Shown: piece by piece, positions 35,962 through 44,761 of the stretch | How positions within the stretch are numbered: position 1 is the first letter of the stretch | Layout of the letters: every line of letters starts with the position of its first letter | Assembly (NCBI GenBank): GCA_963766765.1 | Contig: CAVYBR010000011.1 | Location: 1 to 64,000 of the forward strand | Length of the DNA: 64,000 nucleotides | From: JACCQS01 sp963766765 | GTDB lineage: Bacteria > Actinomycetota > Actinomycetes > Mycobacteriales > Geodermatophilaceae | Reading direction: 5' to 3' | Position numbers and translations under genes: made by a program | Notes under the pieces: generated by a model | The model's database searches: none | Told to the model about the DNA's origin: nothing | Seen by the model: only the letters and a program-made list of their open reading frames with translations

Positions 35962-36726
35962 TCAGCGACGAATGGCGGCTGGGAGGCCGGTCTTGACCAG
36001 CGTTGCGTGCAGCCGAACGGAAAGGGCGGCCAACTCGCGCATGTTCTCTTCCGCTCGGGCGCTCGCGTCGGGACCGCGGCTGTGCAGCAGCGGGGCCAGC
36101 ACTTGTTCGAAGAGCCCGATCTCGCGGTCCGCGGCCGCGCGGTAGGCCCGGAGATGGCGGGCTTCGATGCCGAACCGCGCCATTTCGGCGATCGTCCGGG
36201 CGATCATGAGGGCATCAGCATCGAAGAAGCCGGATCCGGCGGGCCGGGGCACCAGAATCCGCAGCTCTGTCAACTGGGCCACCTGGTCGCTGGCCAGACC
36301 GGTTGCCGCGCATAGCTCCTCAACCGACACGCGCACGTCACTGGTGCCAGAGACGAAGTCCTCCGTGTCGGGGAGACCGGGAGCGGCCGAAAGCCGCGGT
36401 GCCCGTGGTGCGCCGCCGTTGGAGTCCGGCTGAAGTCCGCGGTCCAACGCATTCAATCGTTCCTTGATCACCCGCAGCGGCAGGTACTGATCCCGCTGCG
36501 CGGCCAACACGTACCGGAGGCGGCCGACATCATCATGGGAGAACTTGCGGTAGCCCGAGGCCGTCCGCTCGGGTGTGATCAGGTCCTCGGCCTCGAGATA
36601 GCGGATCTTCGAGATCGTCACCGACGGGAATTCCGCACGCAGTTCGGTGAGCACCTCGCCGATGCTCAGCTTCGACTGCCCGTCCTGGGCAGCCTCTTGG
36701 TCACCGTGAGGTACCGGCGCGATCAT
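35962..36726 (-). CDS. ftsR: MerR-like regulator of the FtsR group (Rv1828-like)
   Basis: 254 residues. N-terminal helix-turn-helix KLSIGEVLTELRAEFPSVTI with the wing SKIRYLEAEDLITPERTASGYR; a long C-terminal helical dimer and effector region. Corynebacterial FtsR activates ftsZ and supports division; the assignment rests on sequence and on its place between the DUF151 nuclease and the FHA gene. It overlaps the FHA stop by 4 bases. Residues 105-120 are a short Gly/Pro linker. Gene symbol taken from the group, not from direct evidence in this organism. Confidence 0.82.
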   Translation of the reverse strand: MIAPVPHGDQEAAQDGQSKLSIGEVLTELRAEFPSVTISKIRYLEAEDLITPERTASGYRKFSHDDVGRLRYVLAAQRDQYLPLRVIKERLNALDRGLQPDSNGGAPRAPRLSAAPGLPDTEDFVSGTSDVRVSVEELCAATGLASDQVAQLTELRILVPRPAGSGFFDADALMIARTIAEMARFGIEARHLRAYRAAADREIGLFEQVLAPLLHSRGPDASARAEENMRELAALSVRLHATLVKTGLPAAIRR

Positions 36727-37265
36727 TGCTCTGCCTCTGCGCCAGCGTCGGGCGAGTTGCCGCTGGTGAGAAACACCAGGCGGAACTTGCCGATCTGCAC
36801 TTCGTCGCCGCCGGAGAGCATGGCCGTGTCGATCGGCTCGCGGTTGACGTAGGTGCCATTCAGGCTCCCGACATCACGGACGGCAAATCCGTTTGCCTCG
36901 CGGACGAACTCGACGTGCCGACGGGACACGGTCACGTCGTCGAGAAAGATCTGGCTGTCGGGATGCCGGCCGGCGGTGGTGACCGGGCGATCGAGCAGGA
37001 ATCGACTTCCGGCGTTCGGCCCGCGCTTGACGACGAGCAAGGCCGAACCAGGCGGCAGCGATTCGACGATGCTGCTGGCGCCCGACTGATCCTGGGCCTC
37101 GTCGCTGACCTCGGGGAGCTCGCTGGAGTCCTCGCCCCCCACCCGGGGAATGACCTTGGTCGTCTCGCCCGTCGGCACCTCGTTGCTGCGCGACAGGGCG
37201 TGTCCGCACTGGGCGCAGAACCGGCTGCTGGCGGGGTTCTCATGCCCACATTGAGTGCAATACAC
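36723..37265 (-). CDS. garA: FHA-domain signalling protein with N-terminal zinc ribbon (GarA/OdhI-like)
   Basis: 180 residues. An N-terminal zinc ribbon CTQCGHENPASSRFCAQCGH (four Cys, 3-22), a linker with GETTKVIPRV resembling the phosphothreonine motif of GarA/OdhI, then an FHA domain with AGRHPDSQI, VSRRHVEF and GSLNGTYVN. GarA-type proteins are phosphorylated by Ser/Thr kinases and switch glutamate and 2-oxoglutarate enzymes. The zinc ribbon is an addition relative to mycobacterial GarA. GTG start, 128 bases downstream of gcvH; 4-base overlap with ftsR. Role inferred from synteny and the domain. Confidence 0.88.
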   Translation of the reverse strand: MYCTQCGHENPASSRFCAQCGHALSRSNEVPTGETTKVIPRVGGEDSSELPEVSDEAQDQSGASSIVESLPPGSALLVVKRGPNAGSRFLLDRPVTTAGRHPDSQIFLDDVTVSRRHVEFVREANGFAVRDVGSLNGTYVNREPIDTAMLSGGDEVQIGKFRLVFLTSGNSPDAGAEAEQ

Positions 37266-37393
37266 GCCGGCTCAATCTCCTGTCTGTGCCTTCCGCGGAA
37301 GCCTGGCCCCCGGACTTCTGTCTGACTTGAGGGTCAACCATACGTCGAGAGTCCAGCCCAGAGCCTAGGACACCCGACCTCAGGTTGGCCGGT

Positions 37394-37795
37394 TCAGGAT
37401 TGGTCGAGGAGCCCCTGGTAGGCCGCCGCGTCCAGCAACTCCGTGAGTACCGCTGTGGCGTCGCCGGTGACCGTGATCTCGACCAACCAGCCGTCCCCGT
37501 ACGGGTCGCGGTTGACCAATTCTGGGCTCTCCTCGAGATCGGAGTTGTGCCCGCGGACGGTTCCGGTGAAGGGCGAGTAGATGTCGGACACCGACTTGGT
37601 CGATTCGACCTCGCCAAACGGCTCCCCGGCAGTGACCTGGTCGCCCTCGGCGGGGAGTTGGACGAAGACGATGTCACCGAGCGCCTCCTGCGCGAAATCG
37701 GTGATCCCCACTCTCGCCACCGTCGGGTCCTCGTTCCCCACCACGAGCACCCACTCGTGCTGCTCGGTATACATCCGGTCGTCCGGTACTGCCAC
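37394..37795 (-). CDS. gcvH: Glycine cleavage system H protein
   Basis: 133 residues. Lipoyl domain with HEWV near the start and the lipoylated Lys67 in EVESTKSVSDI; DPYGDGWLVEI near the C-terminus is typical. It carries the aminomethyl group between GcvP and GcvT on its lipoyl arm. ATG start preceded by AAAGGAT; 60 bases separate it from the DUF881 gene upstream, so probably co-transcribed. With gcvP in the window but not gcvT, the genes of the system are dispersed, as in mycobacteria. Confidence 0.96.
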   Translation of the reverse strand: MAVPDDRMYTEQHEWVLVVGNEDPTVARVGITDFAQEALGDIVFVQLPAEGDQVTAGEPFGEVESTKSVSDIYSPFTGTVRGHNSDLEESPELVNRDPYGDGWLVEITVTGDATAVLTELLDAAAYQGLLDQS

Positions 37796-37855
37796 GGTGA
37801 TCCTTTCGTCAGCATCGCGATGGATCGGTTTCGCGATGGAATGGTGGCAGACCGG

Positions 37856-38686
37856 TCAATCGCCGGGATCGGGAGCCGGCTCAGAGTAGACAGGCTCCTC
37901 CAGCGGTCGCAAGGCATCAACCGTGACGCTGTCGGCGGTGACCACGTCGATGCTCCCGCCGGCCTGCAGGACCTTGTCCTCGACACCACCTGGAATCTGC
38001 ATGGCGGTGGCAAGGGTCTGGCTGTCACCGATCGCAATGATCACGTACGGGGACTCGACCGTGGTGCCGTCGATCTGAATCTGCCCGGGCTCCCCCGTCA
38101 GCGCACTGGAGACACCGATGCGAACGCCGGCGACCTGCATCGTCTCTGCTCCCGCGCCGCGCAACTCCTGCACGGCATCCAGCAGGATCGCCGCATCTAT
38201 GCCCAAATCCGGGTCCCTGATCGTGATGGTCAGCCCTGGGCCAGTCGCCGCGATCGTGCCGTTCAGGATGGACAGCGCTTCGGCCTGTCGCCGAGCCTCC
38301 TCGACGGCAGCCGCTGCCGAGTCTTCGCCGCTGCCGAGCTGTTCCAACAGCTCCTGTTGTTCGGTGATCTCGCTGCGCAGCCGATCCTGGCGAGACTGCA
38401 GATCGGCAAGGATGCGAGCGAGGTCCTCCTCGCGCGCTCCGGACAGTCCCTGATCGGAATCGACGGTTCGCAGCTGCACGGCAAGGGCAAAGCCGAGCAG
38501 GGCGCAGAGCACCCCGATCAGCAGGGTTGCCGACCACGCTCGGGGCGGGGCCTGTGTCGCTTGCGCGGGTTCGGCCGCAGGCTCGACGGTTTCGGCCGCA
38601 GCCTCCCGTTCTGCCGCAGGTTCGGGCTTGTCGGCCGCAGGCTCGGGCTTGTCGGCCGCAGGCTCGGCCGGTTCGGACTCAGGCAC
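37856..38686 (-). CDS. DUF881 membrane-anchored protein
   Basis: 276 residues from the GTG at 38686, chosen because GGAGG lies 10 bases upstream; an in-frame ATG at 38716 lacks one. The N-terminal cytoplasmic part is a low-complexity run of EPAADKP units, followed by one membrane helix (TLLIGVLCALLGFALAV), a coiled coil (RREED... QQELLEQL) and the external DUF881 domain with ILNGTIAATGPGLTITI and AILLDAVQELRGAGAETM. Family members are linked to division and envelope genes. It overlaps the small basic protein stop by 8 bases. Confidence 0.88.
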   Translation of the reverse strand: MPESEPAEPAADKPEPAADKPEPAAEREAAAETVEPAAEPAQATQAPPRAWSATLLIGVLCALLGFALAVQLRTVDSDQGLSGAREEDLARILADLQSRQDRLRSEITEQQELLEQLGSGEDSAAAAVEEARRQAEALSILNGTIAATGPGLTITIRDPDLGIDAAILLDAVQELRGAGAETMQVAGVRIGVSSALTGEPGQIQIDGTTVESPYVIIAIGDSQTLATAMQIPGGVEDKVLQAGGSIDVVTADSVTVDALRPLEEPVYSEPAPDPGD

Positions 38687-39035
38687 GGAACAGATGCCTC
38701 CGAATGGCGGCGGCATTCCCGAATATCCGGATGCCCAGGACGACGATCACCGCTGTGGACAGTTGCGCACCCACGCCGAGCTGATCACCGAGAAAGACGA
38801 TCAACGCGGCGATGATGACGTTCGAAACAAAGGACACCACAAAGACTTTCGCGTCGAAGATCTGATCCAAGCGCGCCCGGATACCACCGAACACCGCGTC
38901 AAGTGCCGCCACCACGGCGATCGGCAGGTACGGCTGAAGCGCCGCGGGCACGCTCGGATCGAGGAACAGTCCCGCGGCGATCCCGATCACGAGTCCGAGG
39001 AGGGGAACGACGGGTCCGGTACGGATCGCTTTCAC
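38679..39035 (-). CDS. sbp: Small basic protein (Sbp/DUF1290), membrane
   Basis: 118 residues, three membrane helices. GLVIGIAAGLFLDPSVP, YLPIAVVAALDAVFGGIRA and FVVSFVSNVIIAALIVFLGDQLG are the full family pattern. Sbp homologues occur near division and septation genes in Gram-positive bacteria; no biochemical activity is known. It sits between two DUF881 genes with overlaps on both sides (4 bases upstream), the order seen in mycobacteria as Rv1823-Rv1825. Confidence 0.93.
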   Translation of the reverse strand: MKAIRTGPVVPLLGLVIGIAAGLFLDPSVPAALQPYLPIAVVAALDAVFGGIRARLDQIFDAKVFVVSFVSNVIIAALIVFLGDQLGVGAQLSTAVIVVLGIRIFGNAAAIRRHLFRA

Positions 39036-39916
39036 CGGTCACCACTCTTCCAGGCCGCATGACGTGGGAGCACGGCCGACCCAAGGATGCCAAATAGCCC
39101 AGCCGGCTGGGCAACTGCGATGGACGACCCGGTGCCTGGTGGCAGGTCCAACTGCTCGGCTTGGACCACATCCAGCCCGAGCCCGAAGGCGGTGACGTAG
39201 GACGCCAGGGTCCGAACGGCATTCGACTCGAGGAGGACGTTGAACATGCTGGGCGGTCCGATGGCTTCGATGAGGTACGGGTTGGTCACCGGCCGGAAGT
39301 CGACCAGGATCGCCTGTCCCGCCGAGCGGATGCTCGTCCGCGGGCCGAGTCGCTGACCGTCAACAGCCACGGCTTCGGCACCGGCTGCCCAGAGCTCGTT
39401 GACCACGGATTGGATGTCGCGGTCGAGAATCCGGCCCAGGTTGTCGCTACCGTCTTCCGGCGGCGGCGCGTCGGTCAGGGTCACCGCCAGGCCGGGACCG
39501 CGTACCGCCGTCTGGCCGGCGCCGGACTCGGCTCGGTCGAGAGCGTCAAGGGCTTCCTGGCCCTTGCTGGTCGCGGTGAGCAGCTCTTCGCGGGCGCGGG
39601 TCGCTTCGTCGCGCACCTCGACCAGCCGATCCGCGAGGAGATCGCCGGCCGCGCGCTGGGTGGCGATGTCCTCGATCAGCGCTTGCCGCAACTCCTCGCG
39701 CTGCGGAGCCGAAGATCGCACCTGGGCGATGACGACGGTGCTCAGCGCTCCGATCAAGAGGAGACAGACGGCGAAGGCGAGCCGTCCGGCCCAACCGCTC
39801 GACCTGCCGACGCGGCGATCGGAACCCACCTGGCGGTTCGCAGCCTGCTCGTAGCCAGGATCCAGAGTCTCGTTCAGCAGTCTCGTGAGCATCGGCTCCG
39901 GGCGCGTCTCTGTCAT
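39032..39916 (-). CDS. DUF881 membrane-anchored protein (second copy)
   Basis: 294 residues. One membrane helix (LAFAVCLLLIGALSTVVIA, about 46-64), a coiled coil (75-135) and the DUF881 domain with GPGLAVTLTDAPPP, IQSVVNELWAAGAEAVAVDGQRL and NPYLIEAIGP. It differs from the first DUF881 protein by lacking the EPAADKP tail. ATG start 4 bases inside the phosphatidyltransferase stop. The pair flanking Sbp implies a shared membrane complex, which is inference. Confidence 0.92.
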   Translation of the reverse strand: MTETRPEPMLTRLLNETLDPGYEQAANRQVGSDRRVGRSSGWAGRLAFAVCLLLIGALSTVVIAQVRSSAPQREELRQALIEDIATQRAAGDLLADRLVEVRDEATRAREELLTATSKGQEALDALDRAESGAGQTAVRGPGLAVTLTDAPPPEDGSDNLGRILDRDIQSVVNELWAAGAEAVAVDGQRLGPRTSIRSAGQAILVDFRPVTNPYLIEAIGPPSMFNVLLESNAVRTLASYVTAFGLGLDVVQAEQLDLPPGTGSSIAVAQPAGLFGILGSAVLPRHAAWKSGDR

Positions 39917-40575
39917 GACGCGGGCAATGCACCGGAGCGGTCAGTGCCGCGATCGCTGAACTTGTCGTCGGTCCCGGTCTCGGGCTGGCGAACGATCTCG
40001 AACACCTGCCGGACATAGACGACGCCGGAAATCACGTACAGAACCCCGCCCCAGGCAGTGAACGCGTAGGCCAACGGAGCCACCACATCCGCCACGGCAG
40101 AATCACCGATCGCCAGGAGAAGGAGCGGGAAGGCGTACAGGAGATTGAAGGTCGCCGCCTTGCCCACGTAGTTCACCTGCAGCGCCTCGTAGCCAGCGCG
40201 GCGAAGCACCAACAGGCTGATCCCGACGAGCACATCGCGGCCGAGGATGACCGCGACGACCCAGATCGGCACAACGTCGCGGATCACGAAGGCGATCAGG
40301 GTGGCGAGGATGTAGAGCCGGTCGGCTGCCGGGTCCAACAGCGCGCCGAGGCGGCTGCTCTGATTGAGCAGCCTGGCCAACTTTCCGTCGGCCCAGTCGG
40401 TGACGCCGGCCACCATCAGAATGGCGATCGCCCACCCGTCGGCCTGCGGGCCGAGCAGGAGGTAGACGAAGAGCGGCACTCCGGCCAACCGCGCGAATGA
40501 CAAGAGATTGGGAACGGTCCACACCCGGTCGATGACCAGAGCTGGAGCTGGTTCGGTCACCGGCTCCCGAGTCAC
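39913..40575 (-). CDS. CDP-alcohol phosphatidyltransferase (PgsA-type)
   Basis: 220 residues with five to six membrane helices. The catalytic CDP-alcohol motif reads DWADGKLARLLNQSSRLGAL followed by LDPAAD, i.e. D-x2-DG-x2-AR-x8-G-x3-D-x3-D. Members join CDP-diacylglycerol to an alcohol such as glycerol-3-phosphate or inositol phosphate. The position next to the DUF881/Sbp genes corresponds to mycobacterial pgsA2 (Rv1822). The acceptor alcohol is not determinable here. ATG start; stop overlapped by the DUF881 start. Confidence 0.92.
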   Translation of the reverse strand: MTREPVTEPAPALVIDRVWTVPNLLSFARLAGVPLFVYLLLGPQADGWAIAILMVAGVTDWADGKLARLLNQSSRLGALLDPAADRLYILATLIAFVIRDVVPIWVVAVILGRDVLVGISLLVLRRAGYEALQVNYVGKAATFNLLYAFPLLLLAIGDSAVADVVAPLAYAFTAWGGVLYVISGVVYVRQVFEIVRQPETGTDDKFSDRGTDRSGALPAS

Positions 40576-40623
40576 CCGCTCATCGTGCCACCAGAGGCAA
40601 CCCGGCCGCGTCAGCCCGACGGC

Positions 40624-41625
40624 CTACTGACGAGGACCGAGCAGCCTGGCCTTCAGCCGGCGGTAACGGCGTCTGAGCAGGCTGACGAGGCTGGCGTCTG
40701 AGATTGCCTCCTCCACAGCACGGATCCGCTCGTTCTGTTCCCGGAGCAGGTGAAGGATCTCATCCTGATGAACCTGCCCGCGGTCGACCACGTGCTCGAA
40801 TTCGCGGTTGATGTACTTGGTCAGGTAGAGCAGGCTTCCCATTCCGTATTCCCGGACGTGGGCTTGCAGCGCCTCGTTCCGGACCAGGAGATCGAACTTT
40901 CGGTGGTCGTCGGCATTGGTGATGACGCTGTTGCCCAGGGAGCCGACCTGCTCCCGGCGCTGATGCCAGAACGCCAGCGTCTCATCGGCAAGGAAACCGA
41001 TCTGGTATTCCGCGGCGATGCGCAGGTTGAACTCCCAGTCGCCGACCTCGAGCAGGTCCTCGCGGTAGTACCCGATGTCCTTGAGCACCGATCTCCGATA
41101 GAGCATCGAAATCGGGACCATGCGGTTGTGCAGCAGCAACTCGAACAGCGTGAACTCGTGGATGTTGGGACAGAAGATCTCCCGGCCGACCTCGACGATC
41201 GTCTGGCCGGTGACCTTCTCCCAGATGATCTCGGTTCGTACCGCAACGCCGGCATCGGCCTCAGCGTCGAGGTGGGCCACAGTCCGGGTCAGGAAGTCGG
41301 GATGCCAGGTGTCATCATCGTCATGCAGGCAGATGTACGGCGCGGAGCTGGCCTGGATTGCCTGGTTGGAGGTCGCCTCCTTGCCGCGGGGCACATCGTT
41401 GTGCAGCACCGTGACGCGCCCGGAGAGGGACTGGGCGTGCTCGGCAACCACGCCGTCCACCTCTGCTGGCTCGCCACCGTCGTTGACGATGGTGACGTGA
41501 AAGCTGCGGTAGGTCTGCCGCGCGACATCGCCGAGTGCCCGGCGCAACAGCAACGGGCGCTCCCTGGTCCGCATGACGATATCGACCATGGCGTCCGGGA
41601 TGGCTGGGTTCGGTTCTCGTGTCAA
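40624..41625 (-). CDS. Family 2 glycosyltransferase
   Basis: 333 residues. GT-A fold: VDIVMRTRERPLLLRRAL at the start, DGG then the sugar-nucleotide DXD equivalent DDDDTWHPDF, and a C-terminal helical tail rich in Arg. Such enzymes build surface polysaccharides or glycolipids. It is the last minus-strand gene before tRNA-Pro, and 48 bases separate it from the phosphatidyltransferase. Donor and acceptor are not predictable. The C-terminal part (EQNERIRAVEEAISD) is a coiled coil, unusual for the family. Confidence 0.88.
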   Translation of the reverse strand: MTREPNPAIPDAMVDIVMRTRERPLLLRRALGDVARQTYRSFHVTIVNDGGEPAEVDGVVAEHAQSLSGRVTVLHNDVPRGKEATSNQAIQASSAPYICLHDDDDTWHPDFLTRTVAHLDAEADAGVAVRTEIIWEKVTGQTIVEVGREIFCPNIHEFTLFELLLHNRMVPISMLYRRSVLKDIGYYREDLLEVGDWEFNLRIAAEYQIGFLADETLAFWHQRREQVGSLGNSVITNADDHRKFDLLVRNEALQAHVREYGMGSLLYLTKYINREFEHVVDRGQVHQDEILHLLREQNERIRAVEEAISDASLVSLLRRRYRRLKARLLGPRQ

Positions 41626-41728
41626 CCTGTCGATGCACCCCGTCGTCGGTCACCAGGTGGCTGCCACGCCTGGCAGGCGCAGCGACAGACTACAGATCCG
41701 ACGGGGTTCGTACGGTGAATGTTCTCTG

Positions 41729-41802
<74 letters not shown>

Positions 41803-41882
41803 TGCGGCGACGACTCGAGGACAGCAGGTGTCCCGGGGGGTCGTCGAAGCGGCACCAGATTACCGCACCTGCAGTGTCCGGC

Positions 41883-43246
41883 TCAGTCGCCTCGGCGGCC
41901 CGAACTCCGGTCGGACTTCGCCTTGACCCGGACGCTCACCTCGATCGGTGAGCCGGCGAACCCGAAATCCTCACGGAGCTTGCGTTCCAGGAAGCGCCGG
42001 TACCCGGCCTCGAGAAATCCCGTCGAGAAGACGAGAAACCTGGGCGGGCGGATATCGGCCTGCGTCGCGTAGCGGATCTTCGGCGCCTTGCCGCCGCGGG
42101 GCGGCGGTGGCGTGCGATCGACCGTTGTCCGGAGCCATTGAGTTCAAGGTCGCGGTCGGCACCCGCTGCTCCCACGAGGCGAGGGCAGCTCGTCAGGGCC
42201 GGAGCGATCTTGTTGACCCCGCGACCGGTCAGTGCGGAGATGTTGACGCGGGTGGCCCACGTGACGCGAGCCAGCTCCCGGTCGATCTCGCGCTCCAGGT
42301 CGTAGAGACGGTCCTCATCGACGGCATCCCACTTGTTCATCGCGAGCACCAGTGCCCGACCGGATTCCGCGACCTGCCCGATCACCCGCTGGTCCTGCTC
42401 GGTGATGGATTCGCTGGCGTCGATCAGTACCAACGCCACCTCGGCGGCATCGATAGCCGCCTCAGTGCGCAGGGAGGCGTAATACTCCGTGCCGCTCGCG
42501 TGGGCCACCCGACGGCGCAAACCGGCTGTGTCGACGAACTGCCACTCCTGGCCGTCCAGCTCCACGATGCTGTCGACCGGATCCACGGTCGTGCCGGCAA
42601 CGGAGTCGACGACCGCGCGGTCCTCACCCACCAGCCGGTTGAGCAGACTGGATTTCCCGACATTGGGTCGCCCGACCAGAGCGACCCGTCGTGGCCCGAC
42701 GACGTCGTCGCGTTCGCGCGGCGCCTGCGGGAGGGCGTCGAGGATCAGGTCGAGCAGGTCGCCACTGCCCCGTCCGTGCAGGGCACTCACGGGGATGGGC
42801 TCGCCCAGCCCGAGGGACCACAACTCCCCCACTGCCGGCTCGGTCCGCTCGTCGTCGACCTTGTTGGCGATCAGCAGGACCGGCCGATCGCTGCGCTGCA
42901 GGACCCGGGCCGCTGCCAGGTCGGTCTCGGTGGGTCCCACCGTGGTGTCGACCACCAGGATCACGACATCCGATGTCTTCATCGCGCGTTCGGCCTGCTC
43001 GGCGATCCGTAACGCCCGCCCCGTCGCCTTCGGCTCCCAGCCGCCGGTGTCGGTCACCAGAAACTCGCGCCCGGACCAGAGTGCCTGGTAGCTGACCCGA
43101 TCCCGGGTCACCCCTGGCGTGTCCTGTACGACTGCTGCGCGACGGCCGATGATGCGGTTGACCAGCGTCGACTTGCCCACATTCGGCCGGCCGACGACAG
43201 CCACGGTCGGCAACGGCGGCACGCCCTCAGGCAACTGCTCGCTCAA
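41883..43246 (-). CDS. der: Ribosome-assembly GTPase Der (EngA), two apparent single-base insertions near the C-terminus
   Basis: Two consecutive GTPase domains: GRPNVGKSTLVNR and GRPNVGKSSLLNR (P-loops), DTPGVT/DTAGLR switch II, NKVD and NKWD. The TTG start at 43246 has GGAGG 8 bases upstream; the longer frame to 43288 is unsupported. As read, the frame leaves the family at about residue 360. Dropping one base near 42193 and one near 42138 restores ALRAALASWEQRV, then the KH-like C-terminal domain (PPRFLVFSTGF, YRRFLERKLREDFGF) and a stop at 41883. Der is essential in most bacteria, so sequence error is more likely than a pseudogene. Confidence 0.88.
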
Positions 43247-43265
43247 CTGGCCACCTCCCGATGAG

Positions 43266-43316
43266 GAGTGAAGGACGCCGTGAGCCAATAGGTTCGATAG
43301 AGGGCGTCCTTCACTC
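43266..43316. repeat. 14-base perfect inverted repeat between cmk and der
   Basis: GAGTGAAGGACGCC (43266-43279) and its complement GGCGTCCTTCACTC (43303-43316) flank a 23-base loop; the right arm includes the cmk stop codon (43311-43313). The element resembles the GAGTGAAGGxC...CTTCACTC palindromes dispersed between genes in several high-GC actinobacteria. A hairpin here could attenuate or process the cmk-der transcript. No second copy was noticed in the window. Confidence 0.7.
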
Positions 43317-44009
43317 GGATCGTCCTCGGGCCGTGACTGCGGACAGGATTGCCTCGACGACCTCGTCTTGGCTCAGTTCGGTGCTGTCGACCAGAACGGC
43401 GTCGGACGCGGGCCGCAGCGGACTCGCTGCACGGCTGGAGTCCAGTTCGTCGCGCACGCGCAGGCTCTCCGCCAGCGCCGTGATCTGGGCCGGCTCCACA
43501 ATGCCGAGTTGCTCGGCCCGCCGCGCAGCTCGCGCTGCTGGGTCCGCGGTCAGGAAGATCTTGAGCGGAGCGGCAGGGAACACCACGGTGCCGATATCGC
43601 GCCCTTCGACGACGATGGTCGAGTCCTCGGCGAGGCGGCGCTGCTGGTCGACCAGCACTCGCCGCACGCCTGGAACCGCCGAGACGGCGCTGACCGCAGC
43701 TGTCACTTCCGGCGAGCGGATCGTCTCGGTGACATCTCGACCGTTGACCATGACCTGCTCGACCTCCGGGTCCGTCACGATGTCGATCCGGAGAGCCTTG
43801 GCTGCCTGTGCCACCAACTCGATGTCGGCGGGATCAATCCCGGCATCGAGTACGGCGACGGTCACTGCTCGATACATCGCCCCGGTGTCCAGGTAACCCG
43901 CGCCGCCGCCAAGCCGGCGGGCCACCTGCCGGGCGACCGACGACTTCCCAGTGCCCGACGGACCGTCGATGGTGATGACCCGCGAGTCACTGCGTGCCGC
44001 GTCGGTCAC
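43311..44009 (-). CDS. cmk: Cytidylate kinase
   Basis: 232 residues. P-loop GPSGTGKSS at 16-24, GAMYRAVT, and EGRDIGTVVFP, the CMP-binding Arg-Asp; LIDxxDAxxRAxRR equivalent FLTADPAARAARRAEQL. It phosphorylates CMP and dCMP for nucleotide synthesis. It overlaps the rluB stop by 4 bases (start 44009 inside 44006). Part of the conserved order scpA-scpB-rluB-cmk-der. Confidence 0.96.
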   Translation of the reverse strand: MTDAARSDSRVITIDGPSGTGKSSVARQVARRLGGGAGYLDTGAMYRAVTVAVLDAGIDPADIELVAQAAKALRIDIVTDPEVEQVMVNGRDVTETIRSPEVTAAVSAVSAVPGVRRVLVDQQRRLAEDSTIVVEGRDIGTVVFPAAPLKIFLTADPAARAARRAEQLGIVEPAQITALAESLRVRDELDSSRAASPLRPASDAVLVDSTELSQDEVVEAILSAVTARGRSE

Positions 44010-44761
44010 AAGCCGACGAGCTTCATCAGCTCAGCGATCTCGTGCGGGGTGAGCTTGCGGACGGCGCCGGGTTTGGTGCGGCCCAACCGCACCGGGCCGA
44101 TCTGCGTACGGACGAGGCGGTTCACGGGATGTCCGCTGGCGGCCAGCAGTCGACGCACCAATCGATTGCGTCCTTCGTGCAGGACCACCTCGACAAGCGC
44201 CTGTCCGGCCGCCACGTCGACGACCTTGAAGGAGTCGACTCGAGCCATCCCGTCGTCGAGTTCGATCCCGGCCTTGAGCTTGCGGCCGAGGTCACGCGAC
44301 ATGGCGCCGGAAACCTGGGCCAGATATGTCTTGGGCACCTCATACGAGGGGTGGGCCAGGCGATGAGCGAGCGGCCCGTCGTTGGTCAGAAGGAGCAAAC
44401 CCTCGGTGTCGATGTCCAGGCGCCCGACGTGGAAAACGGCCTCGCCGCGTTCGGCGATCAGGTCGCCAACGGTAGGCCGGCCGCGATCGTCTGACATGGC
44501 TGAGAGCACGCCTTCAGGCTTGTTCATCGCCAGGTGGATCAGGTCAGATCGGGTGATCACCACATTGCCATCGACCGCGATTCGATCAGTCTGCGAGTCG
44601 ACCCGGCGACCCTGCTCGCGCACCTGCTCCCCGTTGACGCTCACCCGACCCTGCGCGATGAGTTCCTCGCTCGCCCGCCGCGACCCGACCCCGGCCCGGG
44701 CGAGCACCTTCTGCAGTCGTTCGCCCTGCTGTTCCCACTGCTCGGACGCGTTGCCGCTCAA
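44006..44761 (-). CDS. rluB: Pseudouridine synthase, RluB family
   Basis: 251 residues. N-terminal S4 RNA-binding domain (RLQKVLARAGVGSRRASEEL) and a catalytic RsuA/RluB domain with the catalytic Asp in GRLDIDTEGLLLLTNDG; KTYLAQVSG and EGRNRLVRRLLAASGHPV complete the fold. It converts a uridine of 23S rRNA helix 93 or a related site to pseudouridine; the exact base is not known here. Its start overlaps the scpB stop by 4 bases. Confidence 0.95.
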   Translation of the reverse strand: MSGNASEQWEQQGERLQKVLARAGVGSRRASEELIAQGRVSVNGEQVREQGRRVDSQTDRIAVDGNVVITRSDLIHLAMNKPEGVLSAMSDDRGRPTVGDLIAERGEAVFHVGRLDIDTEGLLLLTNDGPLAHRLAHPSYEVPKTYLAQVSGAMSRDLGRKLKAGIELDDGMARVDSFKVVDVAAGQALVEVVLHEGRNRLVRRLLAASGHPVNRLVRTQIGPVRLGRTKPGAVRKLTPHEIAELMKLVGL

